Below, in pieces: positions 1 to 4,573 of a DNA stretch of 7,902 bases. The notes below the pieces were generated by a model, which saw only the letters and a program-made list of their open reading frames with translations, was not told the origin of the DNA and made no database searches. The stretch comes from Thermoleophilia bacterium (GTDB taxonomy: Bacteria > Actinomycetota > Thermoleophilia > Gaiellales > Gaiellaceae): NCBI GenBank assembly GCA_013362295.1, contig JABFWJ010000091.1:1-7902 (forward strand), read 5' to 3'. Within the stretch, counting starts at the first letter, position 1. Each line of letters starts with the position of its first letter. The position numbers were made by a program, and so were the translations under genes.

Positions 1-1009
1 ACGCGAGCGTGTCGCTGCCGTGCCGGCGGACGAGGTCGGTGGCGGCGGAACGCAACTCGGCGTCCGGCAGTGAGCGCGGCGCGGCCAGCGGCCGGAAGAG
101 CAGGTAGGCGATCAACCCGAGCGCGCCGAGGCCGATCAGGCCGACGGCCAGGTCCATGCGGCCGGTCTCTTCGTGAAAGCGCAGGGGTCCCTGCTGCCAG
201 AGCAGCAGGTCCCAGGTCTCGCGGAGGTCGGTTGCAAGCGACGCGCTCGCGGCGATGGCGACGATGACGAGCGAGGCGACGAAGCCTCCGGCGGCGACGA
301 GCGGGATCCGCAGCAGCGCGCTGCGCCGGCCGAGCGGGTCGTGTCGCACGTAGAAGGAGCGGCGGCCGGCGAAGAGCAGCGCGGCGAGAACCAGGTCGCC
401 CGTCGCCTCTTCGAAGTCGAGTCCCTTGAGGAGGTTGAAGAGTCCGAGCGCGCAGAGCAAGGCGACCGCGAGCTGCAGCGCGCGCAACCGGCGCCGGTAG
501 AGGTAGTAGGCGCTAAGCAGAAGCGACAGGGAGGCCAGGATCGCGAGCGCGTGGAAGACGTGCAGTTCCGGCAGCGGTTCGATGTGAAGCAGCAGCCTGC
601 CGCGCCAGCGGATGTTCGGCGTCAAAGCGGAGAGCAGGTTGACGAGCGCAAACCCGCCGACTCCCACGCCGACAAGCAGCGGCATCGGCTCCGCTCGGCT
701 GAGGCGGCGAAGCGGCAGCGGCGGCCGGTGCAGCCCGAGCCGCCATGAGGCGGTGTCGCGATGACGGCTGGTCAGGTCACGCCAGTCTTTGGTGATCAAC
801 CAGACGCCGACGGCGATCGCGATCCAAGTCGGGTAGCTGTCGCCGACGGCCCCCGCGAGCGCAGCGGCTGCGAGCGCAAGGAGCACGAGCAGGCCGAGGT
901 GCCAGTCGTGCCAGCGACGGCCGAGGAAGAAGACGCGCGGGCCGAGCGGGTGCCGCTCCAGCCACGGCCGCAGGCGCGGCCGCTGCCTCGGCGGCCCCGG
1001 CCGGTTCAT
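1..1009 (-). CDS. MprF/LysX-like membrane protein (phosphatidylglycerol lysyltransferase domain family), 3' end outside window
   Basis: Reading the minus strand from the ATG at 1009-1007 gives an uninterrupted frame of 336 residues that runs off the window edge. The start has a good ribosome binding site (GGGAG, 7 nt before the ATG). The N-terminus is basic (about residues 1-35). About eight hydrophobic segments follow, near residues 37-55, 60-73, 110-128, 150-168, 177-190, 205-217, 233-258 and 288-306. Between them lie conserved-looking stretches such as NLLKGLDFEEA and FYVRHDPLGRRSALLR. The last visible residues (LPDAELRSAATDLVRRHGSD) match the entry into the DUF2156 / LPG-synthase C-terminal GNAT-like domain as I remember it. 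Family members transfer an amino acid from aminoacyl-tRNA to phosphatidylglycerol, lowering membrane negative charge and sensitivity to cationic peptides; mycobacterial LysX fuses this to a lysyl-tRNA synthetase. Whether this one is catalytic cannot be told, because the catalytic domain lies outside the window. It is divergent from an ECF sigma operon and appears to share its promoter motif. Confidence 0.75.
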   Translation of the reverse strand, partial: MNRPGPPRQRPRLRPWLERHPLGPRVFFLGRRWHDWHLGLLVLLALAAAALAGAVGDSYPTWIAIAVGVWLITKDWRDLTSRHRDTASWRLGLHRPPLPLRRLSRAEPMPLLVGVGVGGFALVNLLSALTPNIRWRGRLLLHIEPLPELHVFHALAILASLSLLLSAYYLYRRRLRALQLAVALLCALGLFNLLKGLDFEEATGDLVLAALLFAGRRSFYVRHDPLGRRSALLRIPLVAAGGFVASLVIVAIAASASLATDLRETWDLLLWQQGPLRFHEETGRMDLAVGLIGLGALGLIAYLLFRPLAAPRSLPDAELRSAATDLVRRHGSDTLA

Positions 1010-1033
1010 CGTCCAGCTCCCATCTTGCGGTTC

Positions 1034-1058
1034 GACGCAGACAAGGCCGGTGAAGTTC
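1034..1058 (-). promoter_or_regulatory. Candidate ECF-type promoter of the MprF-like gene
   Basis: On the minus strand GAAC (1058-1055) is followed after exactly 17 nt by CGTC (1037-1034). The wider match is GAACTTC-N12-TGCGTC, the same 13 positions as the plus-strand copy at 1071-1095. ECF promoters commonly have a GAAC-type -35 and a CGTC/GTC-type -10 at this spacing. Transcription would start near 1027, leaving an 18-nt leader that contains the GGGAG ribosome binding site of the gene starting at 1009. The geometry therefore fits without adjustment. The assignment to the neighbouring sigma factor is inference. Confidence 0.55.
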
Positions 1059-1077
1059 AGGCCGCGACCCGAACTTC
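1052..1077. repeat. Perfect 7-bp inverted repeat GAAGTTC-N12-GAACTTC in the divergent promoter region
   Basis: GAAGTTC (1052-1058) and GAACTTC (1071-1077) are exact reverse complements separated by 12 nt. They form the -35 ends of the two back-to-back ECF-like promoters. The dyad could alternatively be an operator for a dimeric regulator. The added downstream match on both strands (TGCGTC at equal spacing) favours the two-promoter reading. Confidence 0.6.
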
Positions 1078-1095
1078 GACCGTGCCCGGTGCGTC
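1071..1095 (+). promoter_or_regulatory. Candidate ECF-type autoregulatory promoter of the sigma operon
   Basis: GAAC (1071-1074), a 17-nt spacer and CGTC (1092-1095) lie upstream of the sigma gene. The wider match GAACTTC-N12-TGCGTC is identical at 13 positions to the divergent minus-strand copy. Transcription would start around 1102-1104, a few bases before the ATG at 1107, giving a nearly leaderless message. ECF sigma factors usually activate their own operon, which fits. If correct, it rules out the longest open frame start at 1050, because that lies upstream of the promoter. Confidence 0.55.
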
Positions 1096-1106
1096 AGACG
1101 GTCGTA

Positions 1107-1733
1107 ATGGTCGAGAGCGCAGCCGACGAGACGGCCTCGGCGGCCCTGCCGCCTACACTCGGCGGCGTGGCCGACCCGCAGTCAGGACAGCTCCAGCGAC
1201 GCGCGACCGAGGCGGGGCGCGACCGTGCGCTCGTCGCGCGCGCGCTCGCAGGGGAGGAGCGAGCGTTTGCCGCGTTGGTTGAGCGCTACGGACAGCCGAT
1301 CCTCTCGCTCTGCTTCGCCTCGACGCTCGATGCTGCCGAGGCGGAAGATCTTTCGCAGGAGATCTTCGTGGCCGTCTGGCGGAACCTCGGCCGCTTCCGC
1401 GGCGAGAGCAGCTTCTCGACCTGGCTGTTCGCGCTCGCCCGCAACGCCTGCATCGACCGCTCGCGCCGCTCCCGCCGACGCCCGCTCGTCGGGCTCCCCG
1501 AACACGCCTCCGAGCTCGCGGTGCTCGAACCGAGCGCGGCGGCGATCGACGCGGCGGAGGTGTTCGCGGCGGCACGCACGCTGTCGCTTCGGCTTCGGCA
1601 GGCGCTACTGCTTCGCGATGTGCAGGGGCTCTCCTACGAGGAGATCGCGGTACTCGAAGACATTCCGGTCGGGACGGTGCGCTCGCGGATCGCCGCCGCC
1701 CGCGCCGCGCTCGCAGAGGCACTCGAGCGGTGA
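1107..1733 (+). CDS. ECF-family RNA polymerase sigma factor
   Basis: This is a sigma-70 family ECF regulator of 208 residues from the ATG at 1107. Region 2 runs from about residue 40 to 125. It includes the acidic DLSQEIF core-binding motif near 81-87 and the FSTWLFALARNACIDRSRR segment that recognises and melts the -10. A linker of about 35 residues follows, then region 4 (about 155-208) with the helix-turn-helix LSYEEIAVLEDIPVGTVRSRI that reads the -35. There is no SnoaL or other C-terminal extension. Three starts are possible. ATG 1050 precedes the predicted promoter. ATG 1107 lies just after it and its codons already show high GC3. GTG 1167 leaves about 20 residues before region 2, typical of the family, and has a TACACT box 7 nt upstream. 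The stop overlaps the next gene (GTGA), so sigma and anti-sigma are translationally coupled. Confidence 0.93.
   Translation: MVESAADETASAALPPTLGGVADPQSGQLQRRATEAGRDRALVARALAGEERAFAALVERYGQPILSLCFASTLDAAEAEDLSQEIFVAVWRNLGRFRGESSFSTWLFALARNACIDRSRRSRRRPLVGLPEHASELAVLEPSAAAIDAAEVFAAARTLSLRLRQALLLRDVQGLSYEEIAVLEDIPVGTVRSRIAAARAALAEALER
1154..1159 (+). promoter_or_regulatory. TACACT -10-like box before an alternative GTG start of the sigma gene
   Basis: TACACT fits the actinobacterial -10 pattern (TAnnnT). It sits 7 nt before an in-frame GTG at 1167, the geometry of a leaderless transcript. I see no matching -35. It lies inside the coding frame if translation starts at 1107, so it may be chance. 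Confidence 0.25.
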
Positions 1734-2206
1734 ACGAGCACGTCAGCGACGAGCAGCTCTCGCTGCTGCTCGACAGTGGCCTCTCGCTCGCAGCCCGCGA
1801 GGCGGTGCTCACGCATGTTCGCTCCTGCCCCGCCTGCGCTGAGCGGCACGACCGGCTGGTCGAGCTGACCGCGACCATGCGGCTGGCCGGAGGCCTCGAT
1901 TGGACGCAACAGCACACCGAGGCAACACTTGCGCGCGTTCGCAGCAGCACGAGCAGGCGGCCGCAGATAACCGCGCGGCTGCAGGCGCGGGACTGGTCGC
2001 TGCCCGTCGCCGCCACGCTCGCGCTCGCCGGCATCTCCGCCCTATTCCTCGGACCGTTCGGGGTCGGAAACGCTCTGCTGACCGCGCCCGCAAGCGCCAG
2101 CGGGTTCCTCTCGCTTGCGCTACCTGTTTCCGGCCACGTGGTCCTGTTGCTTGCCGCCGCCGTCGCGCTCGGCTGCCTCGCCTACCCGCTCAGCCGCTCC
2201 CGATGA
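1730..2206 (+). CDS. Anti-sigma factor with zinc-binding ZAS motif and two predicted membrane segments
   Basis: The 158-residue product starts at the GTG of a GTGA overlap with the sigma gene. The N-terminal 45 residues carry the zinc anti-sigma signature H29-x3-C33-x2-C36, with an upstream His at residue 4 as a possible further ligand. This domain normally clamps the cognate ECF sigma factor between regions 2 and 4. After a basic cytoplasmic linker there are two hydrophobic stretches, at about 91-112 and 131-153. The protein is therefore predicted to be membrane-anchored with a short extracytoplasmic loop rich in Gly, Ala and Ser. Many ZAS anti-sigmas have one membrane segment, so two is slightly unusual. 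Release could be through redox loss of zinc or through a signal at the membrane; the sequence does not decide. The stop overlaps the next start (ATGA). Confidence 0.88.
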   Translation: MNEHVSDEQLSLLLDSGLSLAAREAVLTHVRSCPACAERHDRLVELTATMRLAGGLDWTQQHTEATLARVRSSTSRRPQITARLQARDWSLPVAATLALAGISALFLGPFGVGNALLTAPASASGFLSLALPVSGHVVLLLAAAVALGCLAYPLSRSR

Positions 2207-2964
2207 GCAGACGCCTCACCATCGTTCTTGTTGGCACCGCTGCGCTCGTCCTCGCCGGACCGGCACTCGCGAACGTTCACGTGCCGCGGGGAACGACAGT
2301 GAACGAGATCCGTGTGCTCGGCCAGGACGTCCGCGTCGACGGACGCGCGCGCGGCCCAGTACTCATCGTCGGTGGCAACCTCACTGTCGGGCCGACCGGC
2401 CAAGCCTCCGATGTCACCGTCATAGGCGGCAGCATCCGCACGGCGCCCGGCGGCCGCCTCGGTGGAGATGTGTTCCAGTTCGGGGGCGAGATTCCCGACC
2501 TCAGCGGCTGGCGTCTCGCCGCCGCGGTCGGAGGCGCGGTGATCATCCGCGCGCTGCTTGTCTGGCTGCTCGTCGCGGCCGCACGGGCACTTGCCGCCGC
2601 CCGACCGCTCGACGGTCTCTCGGCGGCGATCGCCAGCGGGCCGGCCCGCGCGCTCGTCACCGGGGCGCTGGCAGCGCTCGGCGGCGTCGCCCTCGTGGCT
2701 CTCCTCGCGCTCACGGTCGTAGGCATCCCAGTTGCACTGATGCTGCTTGGACTACTGCTCGTCGGGGTCGTGCTCGGACTGGCGCTCGCCCTACCCGCCC
2801 TGCCGCACAAGACCGGCCGGCGGACGCTGCTGCTCTGGCTTGCCATCCCTGCGATTGGTGACACGCTGCTCGCGCTTGCAGCCGCAGTCGGCGTCGGCGG
2901 CGGGCTGCGCGCACTCGGCACTGGGCGCCGCAGCGAGGCGCGCCTCTCGCTCCCACGCATCTGA
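2203..2964 (+). CDS. Exported/membrane protein with bactofilin-like repeat segment, third gene of the sigma operon
   Basis: The 253-residue product starts at the ATG of an ATGA overlap with the anti-sigma gene, so I prefer this start over the longer open frame that begins at 1900 inside that gene. Residues 1-23 look like a signal peptide ending in ALA. Residues 33-95 contain short, regularly spaced Val/Ile-Gly turns (VRVDGRARGPVLIVGGNLTV, VTVIGGSI, GGRLGGDV). These resemble the beta-helical repeats of polymer-forming (bactofilin-like) domains. The C-terminal half is hydrophobic, with predicted membrane segments around 103-130, 151-200 and 208-235, and ends in a short basic tail. The arrangement suggests an extracytoplasmic repeat domain tethered to the membrane. 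Being coupled to the sigma/anti-sigma pair, it may be a third component or a signal sensor, or a structural envelope protein under the sigma factor's control. The specific function is unknown. Confidence 0.8.
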   Translation: MSRRLTIVLVGTAALVLAGPALANVHVPRGTTVNEIRVLGQDVRVDGRARGPVLIVGGNLTVGPTGQASDVTVIGGSIRTAPGGRLGGDVFQFGGEIPDLSGWRLAAAVGGAVIIRALLVWLLVAAARALAAARPLDGLSAAIASGPARALVTGALAALGGVALVALLALTVVGIPVALMLLGLLLVGVVLGLALALPALPHKTGRRTLLLWLAIPAIGDTLLALAAAVGVGGGLRALGTGRRSEARLSLPRI

Positions 2965-3020
2965 CACCGATGAACCGCGGACGCTGGAGAAGTCAGCCGC
3001 CGCGTCGAAGGCAGCCACGG

Positions 3021-3232
3021 GTGCCGCTCGAAGACGCGGCGCCGCAATTCAGTGACGAACTCGAACGCGCGCTCGCCCGGACCGAACCGCGGCTCGCAGC
3101 CGCGGCCGCCGACCTCGAGATCGTCGACACCTGCGAGTGCAACGACCGGATTGCGCCAACATCGGCTGCGTGGCGTCAGGCGTCGCGTCGCTCGATGCTG
3201 ATCAGCGCCGCAATCACGCAACTGCCGCATAG
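3021..3232 (+). pseudogene. Small Cys-motif protein gene, apparently frameshifted
   Basis: From the GTG at 3021 (AAGG 9 nt upstream) an amphipathic acidic N-terminus is encoded: MPLEDAAPQFSDELERALAR, then a stretch leading to DLEIVDTCECNDR. An ATG at 2970, 5 nt after the preceding stop, is an alternative start in the same frame. GC3 is high up to about 3148 and then falls. One frame over, the sequence reads DCANIGC from about 3149 and stays open to a TAG at 3230. A single missing base near 3148-3151 would rejoin them into CECNDRDCANIGC, the C-x-C-x4-C pattern seen in a nearby gene. The span of 212 nt is one short of a multiple of three, which agrees. The remainder looks too short for a complete protein, so decay is likely. 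I do not know the function. Confidence 0.35.
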
Positions 3233-3533
3233 AGACAGAAAACACCCGGTAGTGAAGATCGCCTGCCCCGCGCTGGGAGAGCTGGCACACCGTGCGCAAC
3301 GCCCCGATCGATCTCGAACACGTCGACGACGACTACGACCGCTGAGACGGTCCCGGGATGGCGAAGCTGATCCTGTTCGTGCTAGCACGACTACACCGAT
3401 CCGATCGCGAACCTGTCGCGTTACGGTCGCAGGAGCGCCGGCCAGAGGCTGAAGCGCCCGATGTGAGACCTCAGCTGCCAGCTGCGCTTCGAGATCGGCG
3501 GGGACCAATTACCCGGCCGTACACCGACAAAAG
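3233..3533. other. Stretch with no convincing gene
   Basis: All frames here have low or inconsistent third-position GC and no ribosome binding site, domain or signal sequence. Short protein-like pieces sit in different frames, for example WESWHTVRNAPIDLEHVDDD ending in a stop near 3343, and DPIANLSRYGRR near 3395-3430. This is what a decayed coding region would look like, but I cannot name a parent gene. CAGCTG occurs twice at 3472-3484, separated by one base. No terminator with a T-run is visible. Confidence 0.4.
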
Positions 3534-3743
3534 TTACACGCCGCCTGTACTACCGGGGCTGGGCTTCGCGACGATCCGTGCGTCTGCGCCGGCACCCGTC
3601 GGGTCCTCTCGACCGACGACGATGAACGTGCGTCGTCCGATTCGAAACGTCGCTCCGAGCTCGTAGCCGTCGCGGTCGGTGATTCGCATCTCGTCGCGAT
3701 CCGGGAAGCGGAGCAGGATCTCGTAGAGGGGCAGAGCGATCAC
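3534..3743 (-). CDS. Small conserved-type hypothetical protein (69 residues)
   Basis: The start is GTG at 3743-3741, preceded by AAGGAAGGGGC, a strong ribosome binding site at normal spacing that fixes the start. The product begins MIALPLYEILLRFPDRDEMR and continues with alternating beta-strand-like stretches (DGYELGATFRIG, TFIVVGRED) before a Gly/Pro/Ser-rich tail. It has no signal peptide, membrane segment or Cys. It resembles small all-beta orphan proteins common in soil actinobacteria, but I know no function. It lies 58 nt downstream of the Cys-motif gene on the same strand and may be cotranscribed with it. The tail may be altered relative to relatives, since the last 15 residues are low in complexity. 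Confidence 0.6.
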   Translation of the reverse strand: MIALPLYEILLRFPDRDEMRITDRDGYELGATFRIGRRTFIVVGREDPTGAGADARIVAKPSPGSTGGV

Positions 3744-3773
3744 GCCCCTTCCTTGCGGTACTCACATCCGTCG

Positions 3774-3795
3774 CGACGCCCGGGCGTCGGCGCCC
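3774..3795 (-). promoter_or_regulatory. Palindrome with two competing hairpins between two small minus-strand genes
   Basis: CGACGCCCGGGCGTCG (3774-3789) is a perfect 16-bp palindrome. The overlapping GGGCG-TCGG-CGCCC (3782-3795) is a 5-bp stem with a 4-base loop. The two structures are mutually exclusive in RNA. They start within 10 nt after the stop of the upstream gene (TGA at 3804-3802) and precede the ribosome binding site of the next. There is no T-run, so a classical terminator is unlikely. A processing or partial termination site, or a protein-binding site, is possible. High-GC background makes chance palindromes more common. Confidence 0.3.
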
Positions 3796-3801
3796 GATCC
3801 C

Positions 3802-4113
3802 TCACGATTTCGACCGCGGTTGGACGACGCAGAACCGACCGTTACGGACGATCACGTTCTCGGCGCGCTCGGCCGCGTGACGGGCCGCCACGAGGAACCG
3901 GCCGGCACCTTCCGCGCGGACGATGTCGTACTCGTCGACCGTGAGGCTCACTGCCTCCCTGCAGTCGCGTCGGCCGCACTCGCAGAGGAAGTCGCGTTCC
4001 TCGACGTCACCCCAGCGCTCCGCGAGCGCGCGAATGCGCTCGTTGACCTCGCGGAATACCGACCGCGCCAACTGCACCTCCCGGGCTGGCATTGACGCCT
4101 GCACCCGCCTCAC
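3802..4113 (-). CDS. Small hypothetical protein with C-x-C-x4-C motif (103 residues)
   Basis: I place the start at the GTG 4113-4111, because GGAGGAG stands 7 nt upstream. The open frame continues further upstream to 4239, but that part is AT-rich promoter DNA. Another in-frame ATG lies at 4092. The N-terminal half is a charged helix (VNERIRALAERWGDVEERDF). It is followed by FLCECGRRDCREAVSLTVDE, with a C-x-C-x4-C arrangement that could bind a metal or form disulfides, and then by helix and strand segments ending in NGRFCVVQP. No signal peptide or membrane segment is seen, so it is probably cytoplasmic. This type of protein is familiar from Thermoleophilia-like actinobacteria as an uncharacterised orphan. 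It is divergent from a winged-helix regulator and shares its control region. Confidence 0.75.
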   Translation of the reverse strand: MRRVQASMPAREVQLARSVFREVNERIRALAERWGDVEERDFLCECGRRDCREAVSLTVDEYDIVRAEGAGRFLVAARHAAERAENVIVRNGRFCVVQPRSKS

Positions 4114-4206
4114 CCGTTGTCTCCTCCGAACCACATCTCCCGCCGCCTCTGCTACCTTCTGCAACGGATAATACGACTTCAGAGTTACGTTAGAAAAAGG
4201 GTGAAT

Positions 4207-4229
4207 CGCAATATACGAAATGTATAGCG
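4207..4229. promoter_or_regulatory. Imperfect dyad (possible operator) in the divergent regulator/orphan promoter
   Basis: The sequence CGC-AA-TATAC-GAAAT-GTATA-GCG has two inverted arms, TATAC and GTATA, around a 5-nt centre, flanked by CGC and GCG with a 2-nt offset. It covers the -10 of the minus-strand promoter and lies immediately before the regulator's ATG at 4233. The divergent winged-helix protein is the obvious candidate to bind it, which would let it repress both directions. That binding is inference. Confidence 0.4.
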
Positions 4230-4239
4230 CCAATGTCAA
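4210..4239 (-). promoter_or_regulatory. Near-consensus housekeeping promoter for the minus-strand small genes
   Basis: The minus strand reads TTGACA (4239-4234), an 18-nt spacer and TATATT (4215-4210). These are consensus or near-consensus -35 and -10 hexamers for the principal sigma factor. Transcription would start near 4203, giving a leader of about 90 nt before the GTG at 4113. The -35 overlaps the start codon of the divergent regulator gene. The surrounding 4160-4230 is the most AT-rich part of the window. Confidence 0.65.
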
Positions 4240-4547
4240 GTAGCGCGTCTTCCCGCGGCTGGCAGTTCGTCACCAACCACACCCAGGTGCTGCTCAGCAT
4301 CGCCCGAAACCCCAACATCCGTCTGCGCGACGTCGCGCAGGAAATCGGCATCACCGAACGCGCAGCGCAGCGGATCCTCGCCGACCTCGTCGACGCTGGA
4401 ATCGTCGAATCAGAACGCCACGGCCGCCGCAACCGCTACAGGATCAACCACGAGGCCGAAATGCTCCGCCATCCGGCCCAAGACGGATACCTGATCGGCG
4501 GGCTCCTCAAGCTGCTCCGACTACCCAAGCGCGCTGAGCGAGCGTAG
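4233..4547 (+). CDS. Small winged-helix (MarR/IclR-like) transcriptional regulator
   Basis: The 104-residue product is a single winged helix-turn-helix domain. The N-terminal segment WQFVTNHTQVLLSIARNP leads to the helix-turn-helix LRDVAQEIGITERAAQRIL (about residues 32-50). The following helix LADLVDAGIV and a basic wing ESERHGRRNRYRIN (about 60-73) complete the fold. A short C-terminal helix (YLIGGLLKLLRLP) may serve dimerisation. No ligand-binding domain is present, so it may respond through protein contact or simply autoregulate. There is no clear ribosome binding site before the ATG. A TATAGC box 4 nt upstream (4223-4228) may indicate a leaderless or nearly leaderless message. It is divergent from the small Cys-motif gene and convergent with the FG-GAP gene. 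Confidence 0.82.
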   Translation: MSSSASSRGWQFVTNHTQVLLSIARNPNIRLRDVAQEIGITERAAQRILADLVDAGIVESERHGRRNRYRINHEAEMLRHPAQDGYLIGGLLKLLRLPKRAERA

Positions 4548-4573
4548 ATCGGTCTCGGCGGCCCGTCGACGAC

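Noticed and set aside
173..748. Plus-strand open frame of 191 codons
   Set aside because: It is the antisense shadow of the minus-strand MprF-like gene. Its product is a low-complexity Glu/Arg/Gln-rich sequence, while the minus strand gives clean membrane helices with a ribosome binding site.
513..965. Two short minus-strand frames (513-746 and 777-965)
   Set aside because: Both are out of frame with the continuous minus-strand membrane protein and have Arg/Ala/Pro-rich products typical of shadow frames in high-GC DNA.
1153..2034. Long minus-strand open frame of 293 codons opposite the sigma/anti-sigma genes
   Set aside because: Its product is Arg/Ser-rich with no domain. The opposite strand encodes unmistakable sigma region 2 and 4 and a ZAS motif.
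2277..3299. Minus-strand open frame of 340 codons
   Set aside because: It is antisense to the third operon gene, has low-complexity Ser/Arg/Pro composition, and lacks a ribosome binding site or recognisable motif.
4169..4178. TAATACGACT, identical to the first 10 bases of the phage T7 promoter
   Set aside because: The rest of the T7 promoter is absent, there is no phage context, and ten matching bases in an AT-rich promoter region can be coincidence.
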